From Phytopythium helicoides (lineage: Eukaryota; Oomycota; Peronosporomycetes; Pythiales; Pythiaceae), in contig JANFNE010000064.1 in assembly GCA_024867545.1 (NCBI GenBank), forward strand, positions 44,882 to 108,881: a stretch of 64,000 nt of DNA, read 5' to 3'. Positions 44,490 through 55,538 of this stretch are shown here, piece after piece. The notes beneath the pieces were generated by a model. That model saw only the letters and a list, made by a program, of their open reading frames with translations, did not search any database and was not told where the DNA came from. A program made the translations under genes and the position numbers. The number at the start of each line of letters is the position of its first letter. Within the stretch, counting starts at the first letter, position 1.

Positions 44490-45602
44490 ATGCTGCCCCT
44501 CGTGAGATCCCCACCACTCAAGCACGGCGACACGGTCGCGATCGTCGCTCCTGCTTCTGGCTTTGCGGCTTTGGTTCCGCATCGACTGGAGAAAGCCAAG
44601 CAGGAGCTTGAAAGGCTCGGGTTCAAGGTCAAGATTTTCCCTTCGGTCACAAGAAGTGCGGAGGAGAACGCCAGAGCTGTCATGGAGTCGCAACCTGATG
44701 CGGATCCGGAGCTGTTTGCTGTCCCGAACGCATACAGCTCAGCTGATGCGAGTCTACGAGCGGAGGAACTCATGGACGCCTTCAAGGACAAAGATATCCG
44801 GGGAATTGTATGCGCAATTGGCGGGTTCACGTCCCACGAGCTTCTCGAGTACCTCAACTTTGACGTCATTGCTGCCAACCCCAAGGTCTTCTGCGGCTAC
44901 TCGGACATCACGACGCTGCATCTTGCGCTCTATGCTCAAACAGGGCTCTGCACATTCTACGGACCCGCTGCCGTTACCCAGTTCGGCGAATTTCCTGCTC
45001 CTCTGGAGTACTCGATGCAGTTGTTCTGGCGTGCTGTCACGTCAGTGGAGTCGCCCGGGCAGCTTACTCCGTCGTTAGAATGGACCGACGACAAGACGGC
45101 AAACTGGCTGACGAAGGCAGACATGACATACTGCAACGTGATGAAGCCCAACCCAGGATACAAGTGGCTGCGAGGAGGTAGCTGCTCGGGTCGTGTCCTT
45201 GGTGGCTGCCTACCTGTACTGCTCAATGTTCGCGGGACCCAGTTCATGCCTAGCTTAGATGGCGCAGTACTCCTCTTAGAAACACCTGAAGGGCATCAGT
45301 TCGACCAAGGCATGACACTCGGCGACGTCAACATGGTGCTTGGATGCTTGCGTCTCGATGGCACATTCGGAAAGATCAAAGGGCTTATCATAGGCCGTGC
45401 ATTCGCGTACACCGACGATCAAGTCGCTGAGCTCCAGCGCCTCGTGCTTTACCACACACGCGGTACGAGCTTCCCTATCGTGTATGGCATTGACTGTGGG
45501 CACACCGACCCAATTGCGACCATCCCACTCGGCTGCAAAGTCGAACTGGACACAAGCAGCAACTCAGTGCGTCTGCTTGAAGCTGGTGTTTGTATGGAGT
45601 AG
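44490..45602 (+). CDS. Peptidase S66 family (LD-carboxypeptidase/MccF-like)
   Basis: 370 aa, single exon, starting at the ATG at 44490 (MLPLVRSPPLKHGDTVAIVA). S66 serine peptidases cut amide bonds to D-amino acids or peptidyl adducts, as in bacterial muropeptide recycling (LdcA) or microcin C immunity (MccF). The nucleophile Ser is in FCGYSDITTL (residue 138). Other family features are IVCAIGGFTSHELLEYL, FYGPAAVTQFGE, GRVLGGCLPVL, the acidic part of the triad in LLLETPEG, and the His in IDCGHTDPIATIPLG. The length fits. No signal peptide is visible. The family is largely bacterial, so acquisition by transfer is plausible but not shown here. Confidence 0.88.
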   Translation: MLPLVRSPPLKHGDTVAIVAPASGFAALVPHRLEKAKQELERLGFKVKIFPSVTRSAEENARAVMESQPDADPELFAVPNAYSSADASLRAEELMDAFKDKDIRGIVCAIGGFTSHELLEYLNFDVIAANPKVFCGYSDITTLHLALYAQTGLCTFYGPAAVTQFGEFPAPLEYSMQLFWRAVTSVESPGQLTPSLEWTDDKTANWLTKADMTYCNVMKPNPGYKWLRGGSCSGRVLGGCLPVLLNVRGTQFMPSLDGAVLLLETPEGHQFDQGMTLGDVNMVLGCLRLDGTFGKIKGLIIGRAFAYTDDQVAELQRLVLYHTRGTSFPIVYGIDCGHTDPIATIPLGCKVELDTSSNSVRLLEAGVCME

Positions 45603-46079
45603 ATCATGCCGCAACAGGATGAGCACGTCGTGAGGTTCTGTGCTTGAACTGGAAATTCAACCGAGACGAAGAAGTGAGATTGACATGGATACATTTCGTG
45701 CTGAACTCTGGTCTGCTCTGGCTTCTGTATCCACTCACATGCTTCACCTCAGTACCACATATGGCGTGAAAGGCGATGGTAAGCGGATGTCCAAGTGGAT
45801 AAAGTATAGGTCGCTCTGCCACGAGCGACCAGCTGGAAAGGCGTCTGCCGCGTGTCTGGTCCTCCATTCTTAACGACACTGTAATTCTCCGTGGAAGAGT
45901 GCGACGACTCTCAACCGAACACCATCTTTGTGACGGCACTCGGCGCCAGCACCGCCTCCAACTCGCACTTCTCCATTTGCAACCTCACACCGCAACACAG
46001 TTTTTGACTTTCGAGTGCCAGGTTGTCAAGCGATATATCGTATCTGCTTCGTATCGGCTCCAGCAAAACGAGTGATACC
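45603..46079. other. Intergenic region
   Basis: 477 bp between two plus-strand genes, with no supportable gene. The last ~57 bp are open in the frame of the PX gene but lack an ATG. Confidence 0.35.
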
Positions 46080-47069
46080 ATGCCTCCTCCAGTTGTGTTT
46101 GACACGATTCAACCACAACAGTTCCCAGTGAGCGCGACAGTTCTGGCAGATGACGACGCGCCATCAACTGCCAACACCAATCTCACAGCCGAAGGCAAAC
46201 CAGAGCCTCCTCATAGCGCATCGGCAGCCGTGCTCGGAGCAGCCGTGGCGGCTAGCCACTATGCAGGCGGTCAAGAGAAGGTCGCCAAGTTCATTGGACT
46301 CTATGTTGTGCGTGGCCCCACCGACTCGCGTCATGTGCGCTACATGATGGAGGTCTCCATTCCCGAATGGAACCTTCGATTCCGAGTCGCCGAGCGCTTT
46401 CGCAGCTTTCGTCGCCTTCGACAACGCCTACTGAAGTCTCTGAAGCACTGCCGCGGGACGGCTCGATCGAAGAGCAAGCGGCCTGATGGAAATCAAGAAT
46501 TCGGAGTGATGGATGACGTCTCGGCTGGCAAAGAGCTTCTGCGTATGATCGCTGAGCGAACATCGAATTCGTGCTCGTACTGTGCCATCACACGCAAGCT
46601 GCTATCGACCATGAAATTCCCCAAGCGCAAGTTTGTATTCACAAACAGACAGGACGTATACGAGCGCTCGCTGATGCTCGAGTCGTTCCTTGGCTATTGT
46701 GTTGAGCTGCTGACTCAATGGACTGGGTGTGCACGCGGCCGCATGGTGTGGGCCATTGTCTTAGGAGAGTTCCTAGACGTCAACCTGCCAGCGTGCGTTC
46801 GTGCACTTCCCGAGCCAGAGAAGTGCGATCCAAAGGGTGGTCGCACGTCCATTCTCACCAAGCAATCGAGCGATGAAGCCGATTGGGAAGACGAGTCCAA
46901 AACCGCGTCACCGACTCTCGCGGGACCTTCGGTACCAGTGCTTACGCTTCCGCAGCAAACCACCAACCTCGACTCCGACTACGAACACACGACCGATGTC
47001 ATGTTTTCCTTCATCTCCATCGATTCGTCAGCTCCCCCGTTGTCGTCTGACACGGTGCGTCGTGCGTAA
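46080..47069 (+). CDS. PX-domain (phosphoinositide-binding) protein
   Basis: 329 aa, single exon, starting at the ATG at 46080 (MPPPVVFDTIQPQQF). A PX fold covers about residues 70-210: IGLYVVRGPTDSRHVRYMMEV (strands), RFRSFRRLRQRLLKSL (the R(Y/F)SxF-like lipid-binding motif and helix), FPKRKFVF (position of the PPK loop), then ERSLMLESFLGYCVELL. PX domains bind membrane phosphoinositides, mostly PI3P on endosomes. About 30 extra residues are inserted between the first helix and the FPKRKF motif. The C-terminal 100 residues are Ser/Thr/Asp-rich and probably disordered. No second domain is seen. Confidence 0.75.
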   Translation: MPPPVVFDTIQPQQFPVSATVLADDDAPSTANTNLTAEGKPEPPHSASAAVLGAAVAASHYAGGQEKVAKFIGLYVVRGPTDSRHVRYMMEVSIPEWNLRFRVAERFRSFRRLRQRLLKSLKHCRGTARSKSKRPDGNQEFGVMDDVSAGKELLRMIAERTSNSCSYCAITRKLLSTMKFPKRKFVFTNRQDVYERSLMLESFLGYCVELLTQWTGCARGRMVWAIVLGEFLDVNLPACVRALPEPEKCDPKGGRTSILTKQSSDEADWEDESKTASPTLAGPSVPVLTLPQQTTNLDSDYEHTTDVMFSFISIDSSAPPLSSDTVRRA

Positions 47070-47452
47070 GTGAGAGCAAAGGCAAAACATTAATTTCAAC
47101 TCGACCAAATCTCTGTCGTATCCTTTTTTGTTGCTGTCGGTCACAACAGTCCTGAATTAGCGCGAGCAAGTGTGCGTGGTTGAAAGAGAACCCATTCCAC
47201 CGTAATCACAGCGACCGCGTCAACAGATTCATCAGTTTTCAATATATGAACAGCCCGTCATCACTTGGGACCGCGTAAGCGGCGGTGGTACTCGCTAACC
47301 TGGCACAGGTTCGAGCTGTAAGCCACCATCTACATTGATGATCTTTGCAACACAGCATCGAAAAAACTATTCGTGCGGCTCAGTCTCAAAGTTGCCTGCA
47401 AGAGCTCATCGTAATCACTCATTCGACGTCCTGGACAAATCGCAGAGGCAGC
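47070..47452. other. Upstream region of the ABC transporter gene
   Basis: 383 bp with no separate gene. From 47345 it is open in frame with the transporter, but that part is not family-like. Confidence 0.35.
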
Positions 47453-50400
47453 ATGGCTGGTGGCAGTCCTGGGCTACATGGGCAGGGTAACGCTGGCTCA
47501 CTCGAACAACAAGGCTCTCAAGCATTGTACAAGGAGCTTGCGAACACCATCAGCGACGCAATCGACGGAGGAAAACTCCCGAAGCTTGAGATCCGTTGCA
47601 GAAACCTGACCGTCAGCGCAGATGTCCAAGTTGTAACCAGCTCAGGAACCAAGCAGGACCGAGAGCTTCCGACTCTCGTGAACGACCTCAAGCTCAAGTT
47701 CGCCGCGCTCACGGCCAGCAAGAAGCAAGTTCGAAAGGATATCCTGAAGAATGTGACCGCCGCATTTCGCCCCGGTACAATGACTTTGGTGCTCGGACAA
47801 CCTGGGTCGGGAAAGTCATCGTTGATGAAAATTCTCAGCGGACAGTTTCCAATGAGCCGCTCAATCCACCTCAGCGGGGACATCTCATACAACGGACAGC
47901 CCCAAAACGAAGTGCAAAGTCGACTCCCGCAGATGGTGTCTTTCGTTCCTCAGCGAGATGAGCATCTGCCGACGCTTTCTGTCAACGAGACGCTTGCCTT
48001 TGCGAACCACTTGTGCCCTCCGGAGTTTGCAAGACAGCCTCAAGAACTCTTCAGCGAGGGTCAGCTCGGCGAAAAAGCGCAGTCTGCTCTAAGCGGCCTT
48101 CAGTCGCGGTTTCCACAGGTTGTGGTGAACCAATTGGGGTTGCAGCTGTGCCAAGACACGAACATTGGCGACGAAATGCAGCGCGGGGTGTCGGGTGGCG
48201 AGCGCAAGCGAGTCACGATCGGTGAAATGAGCTTTGGATTGCGTCTCGCGTCTTTCATGGATGAGATTAGTACCGGGCTTGATGCATCTGCGACCTTCGA
48301 CATCATCCAGACGCAGCGTCACATCGCGGACCAAATGGGTGCGACGATGGTGATCTCCTTACTGCAGCCCTCGCCAGAGGTGTTCGCACTGTTCGATTCC
48401 GTGCTGCTTCTGAACGAAGGAGAAATCGTGTATCATGGACCAGTTGAACAAGTGACGGGGTATTTTGAAGAGCTTGGGTTTCAATGCCCAGTAGGCCGAG
48501 ACATTGCCGACTTCTTGTTGGACATTGGGACGCCACAACAAGTCCAGTATCAGGTGAAGCCAACCGGACGTTTTTCCCAGAGCTTTGATCATCCCAGGCG
48601 AGCTAGTGAGTTCGCCGAGCTGTTTCGAACGTCGGAAATCTTTCAAGAATCACTTCGAGAAGTCGATGCACCATTTGCTCCAGACCTTCAATCCCCGTTC
48701 ATGCGGAAATTCACGGACGGGCTGCCAACGTTTGGTCGTTCACTTGTTGAGAACGCATGGACACTGACGAGGCGACAAATGATCATTGTGATGCGCAATA
48801 AAGCATTTCTCAAGAGCCGTGCGTTCATGGTGACGCTGATGGCGCTGATCTTCGGCTCACTCTTTTGGCAGCTGGACCCTGAGAACGCGCAGGTGACGAT
48901 CGGTGTTGCATACCAAGCCAGTCTTTTTCTTGTGCTGAGCCAAGGCGCGCAAGTCCCAATGTACGTCATGCAGCGCGGCGTTTTCTACAAGCAGCGGCGA
49001 GCGAATTTTTTCCAAACTGCAGCTCATGCTCGGCCAGTCAGCTTCCGTTCGCCGTGATCGAGGCTGTCTACTTTGGATCGATCGTGTACTGGATGTGTGG
49101 CTTCGTTGCCGAAGCTGGACCGTACTTTGTGTTCCTGTTGATCCTCTTCCTCAACAATCTGGCGTACGGTGCTTGGTTCTTCTTCATGTCAGCATTGGCA
49201 CCAAACATTCACATCGTGAAGCCTCTATCCCAGATCACGGATCTCTTTTTTGTTGTCTTCACGGGCTTCCTCATCTCCAAGAACGAGATCCCGGGTTGGT
49301 TTATCTGGATCTACTGGATCAATCCGCTGACGTGGTGCTTACGAGCTCTTGCTGTCAATCAATACCGGTCGTCGTCTCTCGATGTGTGCTTGTACAACGG
49401 CATTGATTACTGCAGCCAATACGGGATGACTATGGGCGAATACTCGTTGTCTCTTTACGACATTCAGTCAGACCGATCGTGGATCTGGCTTGGCATCGTT
49501 TACATGCTTGGCACGTATGTGTTCTTCATCGTTCTCGGGTACCTTGGGCTGGAGTACTGCCGATACGAGAGTCCAAGCGCACCTGCAGCGACAATTGATC
49601 ATTGGAATGAAGAAGGGTCAATTGTCCTTGACGTTGCAGGCAGCACAGACGACAGTGATGGAAAGCTTACCACGGATTTTACAGCTGCAACAACTCCAAA
49701 GCATGGAGTTGGTGGCATCGACGTGAGTCCCAAACCACCAGGTGTCACTCCTGTTGCGCTTGCATTCAAAGATCTGTGGTACACGGTGCAGAAACCTGGA
49801 GGCACTTCGAACGAGACAATCGACCTCCTCAAAGGCATTAGTGGCTACGCGCTTCCGGGAACAATGACTGCGCTCATGGGCTCATCGGGTGCAGGAAAGA
49901 CAACTCTGATGGACGTGATAGCTGGACGAAAGACGGGTGGAACGATTGCAGGTAAGGTTCTGCTGAACGGTTTTGAGGCCACTCCGTTGGCGATTCAGCG
50001 TTCAACTGGTTATTGCGAGCAAACGGATGTGCACTCAGACGGATCCACAGTTCGCGAAGCGCTGATCTTTAGTGCGTTCTTGCGCCAGAGTAGCACTGTG
50101 TCGAGCACAGACAAGCTTGCGTCAGTGACAGAGTGCCTGGAGCTTCTGGACATGTCGGCGATTGCTGACCAGATCGTCCGAGCCTGTTCAGCCGAGCAGC
50201 TAAAGCGGCTTACGATTGGTGTCGAGCTCGCTGCCCGACCAAGTGCACTGTTCCTCGACGAGCCAACCAGCGGGTTGGATGCGCGAACTGCCAAGATCAT
50301 TATGGATGGCGTTCGACGAGTCGCAGACAGCGGGCGGACAGTTCTCTGCACGATTCATCAGCCCTCTTCTGAGGTGTTTGCGCTCTTCGACTCACTGCTA

Positions 50401-51600
50401 CTGCTCAAACGCGGCGGAGAGACTGTGTTCTTCGGAGACCTTGGAGATGACTCTGAGTCTTTGGTGCAGTACTTCGAATCTACCCCCGGCATTTCCCCGC
50501 TTCCAAAGGATTACAATCCAGCGACGTGGATGCTTGAGTGTATTGGCGCAGGAGTCGATGTTGAGCGCAAGAATGCGATGGGCGTCGAAGACGTTGATTT
50601 TGTTGAACGTTTCAAGACAAGCAACTTGTTTACAAGCATGACGGAGTTTCTTGATCGAGAAGGGATCGGACGCGAGTCTGCAACGTCAGCACCAATGACC
50701 TTTGGTTCAAAGCGTGCAGCGAGCTCTTTTACCCAGTTTTCCATGCTGATGAAACGATACATCTTACTTTACTGGCGCACCCCGTCGTTCAACATCACGC
50801 GCTTCGCGGTCTCGTTACTGCTGGCGTTGCTTTTCGGCGTGCTATACGTGAGCGTGAATTATGACTCGTACCAAGGAGTGAACGCGGGTCTCGGTCTCAT
50901 CTTCATTACGTCGCTGTTCAACGGCATGATCCCGTTCAACAGCGTCATGCCGATTTCCTCGCAGCAACGCGCGTCGTTTTACCGCGAACGCGCTGCGCAG
51001 TCGTACAATGCTGTGTGGTACTTCCTGGCCGAGACGCTCGTCGAGATTCCGTATGCGCTGGCGAGCTCACTGCTCTTCACCGTGATTTTCTTCCCCATGG
51101 TCGGCTTCACGGGGTTCACGACCGGCGTGCTCTACTGGATCAACAACACGCTGCTCATCTTGTCGCAGACGTATATGGGTCAAGTGTTTGCGTACGCGTT
51201 GCCCAGCCTCGAGGTCGCCATGATCCTCGGCGTCTTGATCATCTCGATCCTGGTGCTCTTCATGGGGTTCAACCCGCCGGGGAGTGCCATCCCCAGTGGC
51301 TACAAATGGCTGTACCACATCGCTCCGCACAAGTACTCGATGGGCGTCTTCTCTGCTCTCGTGTTCGCCGACTGTCCGGAAGCTGATGGGAACGGATCCG
51401 ACTCGCACTTGGGATGTCAAGTCCTGGACGAAGCACCAATGGGATACGAGGGTCTAACAGTCAAGGAGTACGTGGAGCAAGTGTTCCTGACCAAGCACAG
51501 CGAGCTGGCGCTCAACTTTGGCGTGCAGATCGCCTTCATCACGGGGTTCCTGCTGCTCAAGCTGTTGGCGCAGCGGTTCGTGAACCACCAGAAGCGGTAA
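47453..51600 (+). pseudogene. PDR/ABCG full-size ABC transporter, frameshifted
   Basis: The gene starts at ATG 47453 (MAGGSPGLHGQG). The first frame (to 49057) has NBD1: Walker A GQPGSGKSS, signature VSGGERKR, Walker B SFMDEISTGLD, then the first membrane segments as far as RRANFFQTAA. It ends RPVSFRSP-stop. The expected continuation (ASQLPFAVIEAVYFGSIVYWMCG) lies in another frame from about 49037 and runs to 51600: the rest of TMD1, NBD2 (GSSGAGKTT, LFLDEPTSGLD, CTIHQPSSEV) and TMD2. Between QT and SQLP there are 17 nt where the family needs ~27, so ~10 nt seem deleted; an intron does not restore it. An intact protein would be ~1,385 aa, the usual PDR drug-efflux size. Everything else looks conserved, so the break is recent or an assembly error. 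Confidence 0.85.
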
Positions 51601-52064
51601 GTGTCAATCCGATAGAAGCAGCAGGACGATGGTCGAATACAAACTGCAAGTGCTCGTCCGTTGACGTCGAGGACGTTCAACGTCTCTTGAAGATCGAGGT
51701 GTCATTGACTCGCATCCTGGTGTTTTTTTCTCCTTTTCCACCAATCCGCTGTCTCCGCTCGAGGTCCATCCGCCAATCCCGCGCTTGTTCTCCGCCACCA
51801 CACTCTCTAACCCCCTCCAACCCCCTCCAACGCCCCTCCCGCCCTCTCCCTCTCCCCCTACAAACCTCCAGTCACCCCGCATTTCAAACTTGCAAATCGC
51901 GGGCGTTAACGGGCGTTAACGTGCGTCCCGCCGCGTCCCACCCGCGCCGCCCCCTTCTCGTCATTCGCCAAGTCGCCGCCGCCAGCAAGCGCCCTCACAT
52001 CGCTTCCTGTCGGCCGTCAAGCCCCGCCAAGCCCCGCGCCGAGCCTTTCCAGACGCCAAGAGCC
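51601..52064 (+). promoter_or_regulatory. Alpha-tubulin 1 promoter/leader with pyrimidine tract
   Basis: 464 bp between the transporter stop and the tubulin ATG. A strongly C/T-rich strand segment (about 51720-51870) has repeated ccccctccaa units, followed by a tandem gggcgttaac gggcgttaac gtgcg at 51901-51924. TCATTC at 51961 (104 bp before the ATG) resembles the oomycete initiator. The same arrangement is present in the right arm. Confidence 0.45.
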
Positions 52065-53417
52065 ATGCGCGAAATCCTGTCGATCCACCTGGGCCAGGGC
52101 GGCATCCAGCTGGGCAACTCGTGCTGGGAGCTGTACTGCCTGGAGCACGGCATCCAGCCGGACGGCACCATGCCCGGCGACTCGACCATGGGCGGAGACG
52201 ACTCGTTCTCGACCTTTTTCAGTGAGACGGGCGCCGGCAAGCACGTGCCGCGCGCCGTGCTCGTGGACCTGGAGCCCACGGTCTGCGATGAGGTGCGCAC
52301 GGGCGCCTACCGCCAGCTCTACCACCCGGAGCAGATCATCTCGGGCAAGGAGGACGCCGCCAACAACTACGCGCGCGGACACTACACGATCGGCAAGGAG
52401 ATCGTCGACTCGGTGCTCGACCGCGTGCGCAAGCTTGCGGACAACTGCACCGGTCTGCAGGGGTTCATGGTCTTCAACGCCGTGGGCGGCGGCACCGGAT
52501 CGGGCCTCGGATCGCTGCTGCTCGAGCGCCTGTCGGTCGACTACGGCCGCAAGAGCAAGCTCGGATTCACCATCTACCCGTCGCCGCTCGTGTCGTCGGC
52601 CATTGTGGAGCCGTACAACTCGGTGTTGTCCACGCACTCGCTGCTTGAGCACACGGACGTCGCCGTCATGCTGGACAACGAGGCCATCTACGACATTTGC
52701 CGCCGCTCGCTCGACATTGAGCGCCCGACCTACACGAACCTCAACCGTCTGATCGCGCAGGTCATCTCGTCGCTCACGACCTCGCTGCGCTTCGACGGCT
52801 CGCTCAACGTGGATATCACCGAGTTCCAGACCAACCTGGTGCCGTACCCGCGCATCCACTTTATGCTGAGCTCGTACGCGCCGGTGATTTCGGCCGAGAA
52901 GGCGTACCACGAGCAGCTGTCTGTGGCGGAGATCACGAACAGTGCGTTCGAGCCTGCGTCGATGATGGCCAAGTGCGACCCTCGTCACGGCAAGTACATG
53001 GCGACGTGCCTCATGTACCGCGGCGACGTGGTGCCGAAGGACGTGAACGCTGCTGTGGCGACGATCAAGACGAAGCGCACGATCCAGTTCGTGGACTGGT
53101 GCCCGACCGGTTTCAAGTGCGGCATCAACTACCAGCCGCCGACGGTGGTGCCTGGCGGCGACCTGGCCCGCGTGCAGCGTGCGGTGTGCATGATCTCGAA
53201 CACGAGCGCGATTGCGGAGGTGTTCTCTCGCATCGACCACAAGTTCGATCTGATGTACGCGAAGCGTGCGTTCGTGCACTGGTACGTTGGCGAGGGTATG
53301 GAGGAGGGCGAGTTCTCGGAGGCTCGCGAGGACTTGGCTGCTCTGGAGAAGGACTACGAGGAGGTGAGCGCGGAGACGGCCGAGGGTGAGGACGAGGAGT
53401 TCGGCGAGGAGTACTAA
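52065..53417 (+). CDS. Alpha-tubulin, copy 1 (no K40)
   Basis: 450 aa, intron-free, start [18 protein letters not shown]. Alpha subunit of the microtubule heterodimer. Alpha-type markers are [17 protein letters not shown]-binding GGGTGSG (residues 142-148), the catalytic Glu near 254 in [12 protein letters not shown], the alpha-specific long S9-S10 loop region ([15 protein letters not shown]) and the C-terminal acidic tail ending in Tyr (EEFGEEY). The frame is open far upstream, but the ATG at 52065 fits every alpha-tubulin. Residue 40, normally the acetylated Lys in PSDKTIGG, is Ser here (PGDSTMGG). The codons are very GC-rich, as in a highly expressed gene. Confidence 0.97.
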   Translation: MREILSIHLGQGGIQLGNSCWELYCLEHGIQPDGTMPGDSTMGGDDSFSTFFSETGAGKHVPRAVLVDLEPTVCDEVRTGAYRQLYHPEQIISGKEDAANNYARGHYTIGKEIVDSVLDRVRKLADNCTGLQGFMVFNAVGGGTGSGLGSLLLERLSVDYGRKSKLGFTIYPSPLVSSAIVEPYNSVLSTHSLLEHTDVAVMLDNEAIYDICRRSLDIERPTYTNLNRLIAQVISSLTTSLRFDGSLNVDITEFQTNLVPYPRIHFMLSSYAPVISAEKAYHEQLSVAEITNSAFEPASMMAKCDPRHGKYMATCLMYRGDVVPKDVNAAVATIKTKRTIQFVDWCPTGFKCGINYQPPTVVPGGDLARVQRAVCMISNTSAIAEVFSRIDHKFDLMYAKRAFVHWYVGEGMEEGEFSEAREDLAALEKDYEEVSAETAEGEDEEFGEEY

Positions 53418-53950
53418 TGGTATCGTCGTGTCGAGTGTGGTCGCGGAGCAATAGCCTAGTGGCAATAGTCAACGCTAGCTGCATGACGTTGCGAAAATAA
53501 CAGATGACCGTTCCCCTTTGTGTTTGCGTCTTCGTGATGCCATGATGCGCTTGATGAAGTATCAACAGCCACGGCCAGTAGCGCACAGCGGTCATGTTCT
53601 CGTCTATCATCGCCCTCCACGAAAAGGCAACTGCTGTTATCGTCATTCTTGGATAGGAATGGTTGCTTCGGCAACAAAAAGGGGATGGGCGTGGATTGGC
53701 GTAAAACAGCGGCGCACTTCTCCGACAAGTTGTTCACTTGCGTTTTGCAGTCCCAGCTGCAGTTGCGGCTACAAAGTTCAAAATGTGGAGCTATCATGGC
53801 CACGATGGGACTTGTCACTAAATAGCGAGAGGACACGAGCGATGCACCGCTTGGTGTCGAGATCTGCTGCTGCAGAGTTTGATTGCGAATCCATTTCTCA
53901 ATTTCCCAGCAAGCCATCGAGTGGCATTCCCAAAACCGAGCAAGACCAGC
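53418..53950. other. Spacer between alpha-tubulin 1 and 2
   Basis: 533 bp with no supportable gene. It holds the 3' flank of copy 1 (no longer homologous to the right arm) and the promoter of copy 2. The promoter lacks the pyrimidine tract of copy 1. Confidence 0.4.
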
Positions 53951-55300
53951 ATGCGCGAGATCGTGTCTATTCACTTAGGCCAAGCAGGCATCCAACTTGG
54001 CAATTCCTGCTGGGAGCTGTACTGCCTGGAACACAACATCCAGCCCGACGGCACGCTTCGCGACGATGTGGACGATACTGGATCGTTCTCAACATTCTTC
54101 TCCGAGACTGGAGCCGGGAAATTTGTTCCTCGAGCTGTGTTTGTTGATCTTGAGGATACTGTGTGCGACGAGGTCCGTCGGGGATCCTTTCGCCAGCTAT
54201 ACCACCCTGAAGCCATCATTTCTGGAAATGAAGACGCAGCTAACAACTACGCGAGAGGCTATTACACTATCGGAAGAGAGATTGTGGACCAGGTTCTCGA
54301 TCGAGTCCGTAAGCTGTGCGACCAATGCACCAGTCTTCAGGGATTCATGGTCTTCAATTCTGTTGGGGGTGGTACTGGTTCGGGGCTTGGCTCTCTTTTG
54401 CTCGAAAGGTTTTCTGCTGACTACGGCCGCAAAAGCAAGCTTGCTTTCTCGATCTACCCATCTCCGTTGATTTCAACAGCAGTGACAGAGCCGTACAACT
54501 CGGTGCTGTCCACGCACTCGCTGCTTGAGCACACGGACGTGTCTATACTTCTAGACAACGAAGCCATCTACGACATTTGCCGTCGCTCGCTCGACATTGA
54601 ACGCCCGACATACATCAATCTTAATCGACTAATCGCACAGGTCATCTCGTCGCTCACGACCTCGCTGCGCTTCGACGGCTCGCTCAACGTGGATATCACC
54701 GAGTTCCAGACCAACCTGGTGCCGTACCCGCGCATCCACTTCATGGCAAGTGCGTATGCTCCTATTATTGCTCCAGAGAAAGCATATCATGAAAGTTTGA
54801 CAGTGGCTGAAATAACGAGCAATGTGTTTCAACCATGGTCGATGATGGCCAAGTGCGACCCTCGCCACGGTAAGTACATGGCGACGTGCCTCATGTACCG
54901 CGGCGACGTGGTGCCGAAGGACGTGAACGCTGCTGTGGCGACGATCAAGACGAAGCGCACGATCCAGTTTGTGGACTGGTGCCCGACCGGTTTCAAGTGC
55001 GGCATCAACTACCAGCCGCCGACGGTGGTGCCTGGCGGCGACCTGGCCCGCGTGAAGCGTGCGGTGTGCATGATCTCTAACACGAGCGCGATTGCGGAGG
55101 TGTTCTCTCGCATCGACCACAAGTTCGATCTGATGTACGCGAAGCGTGCGTTCGTGCACTGGTACGTTGGCGAGGGTATGGAGGAGGGCGAGTTCTCGGA
55201 GGCTCGCGAGGACTTGGCTGCTCTGGAGAAGGACTACGAGGAGGTGAGCGCGGAGACGGCTGGAGATGACGACGATGAAATGGCCGGAGAGGAGTACTAG
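53951..55300 (+). CDS. Alpha-tubulin, divergent copy 2 (mosaic, no K40)
   Basis: 449 aa, intron-free, start [18 protein letters not shown]. It keeps GGGTGSG, the [12 protein letters not shown]lu and a terminal GEEY. The luminal loop around residue 40 is unusual: [10 protein letters not shown] replaces PSDKTIGGGDD, so no K40 and one residue shorter. Other changes are clustered ([36 protein letters not shown]). Codon use is AT-richer than copy 1 except in three blocks (about 54487-54540, 54638-54745 and 54840-55260) that are almost identical to copy 1 at the DNA level. This pattern suggests gene conversion of a stage-specific or divergent paralogue. Confidence 0.95.
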   Translation: MREIVSIHLGQAGIQLGNSCWELYCLEHNIQPDGTLRDDVDDTGSFSTFFSETGAGKFVPRAVFVDLEDTVCDEVRRGSFRQLYHPEAIISGNEDAANNYARGYYTIGREIVDQVLDRVRKLCDQCTSLQGFMVFNSVGGGTGSGLGSLLLERFSADYGRKSKLAFSIYPSPLISTAVTEPYNSVLSTHSLLEHTDVSILLDNEAIYDICRRSLDIERPTYINLNRLIAQVISSLTTSLRFDGSLNVDITEFQTNLVPYPRIHFMASAYAPIIAPEKAYHESLTVAEITSNVFQPWSMMAKCDPRHGKYMATCLMYRGDVVPKDVNAAVATIKTKRTIQFVDWCPTGFKCGINYQPPTVVPGGDLARVKRAVCMISNTSAIAEVFSRIDHKFDLMYAKRAFVHWYVGEGMEEGEFSEAREDLAALEKDYEEVSAETAGDDDDEMAGEEY

Positions 55301-55538
55301 TGAGTTCGATCGAGATGGAGTAAGTCGCATCCGTTGGCAGATGAAGCTTGTATCGTACGAAGTCATGTTTGTTGGTAACATACAACCGAATGAATGAGAG
55401 ACGAGATCCACTAACTAGGTGCGACGTGGCTGAAAGGCTGACGAGGGCATGCATCTTGATCCGTGTAGAGCGCCACGTACGAGGAATGACCCTCCAACAT
55501 GAAAGATGTGAGAGTCCTGACAGCGACGACGATCGGTT
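55301..55538. other. Convergent 3' region
   Basis: Gap between the stops of alpha-tubulin 2 and the RWP-RK gene; nothing else is seen. Confidence 0.4.

Larger units (their letters stand above)
50912..53417. repeat. Inverted duplication, left arm (2.5 kb)
   Basis: Matches 59805-62311 in reverse orientation with scattered substitutions and about one indel. It contains the last ~225 codons of the ABC transporter, the 464-bp spacer and the whole alpha-tubulin gene. Similarity stops exactly at the tubulin stop codon. Confidence 0.95.

Noticed and set aside
49054..51600. Second half of the ABC transporter as a separate half-size gene
   Set aside because: It begins inside a conserved membrane segment with no ATG at a sensible place, and the missing part lies immediately upstream in another frame, so a frameshift explains it better.
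51414..52064. Long in-frame extension upstream of alpha-tubulin copy 1 (667 codons in total)
   Set aside because: It crosses the ABC transporter end in another frame and low-complexity pyrimidine DNA. Alpha-tubulins start at MRE, so the extension is an accident of GC-rich, stop-poor sequence.
53448..53500. tRNA-like A-box (tagcctagtggcaatag) after alpha-tubulin 1
   Set aside because: No B-box GGTTCGA and no acceptor-stem pairing at a suitable distance.
55424..55500. tRNA-Ser/Leu-like start (gacgtggctgaaaggctg)
   Set aside because: No B-box and no consistent cloverleaf could be drawn.
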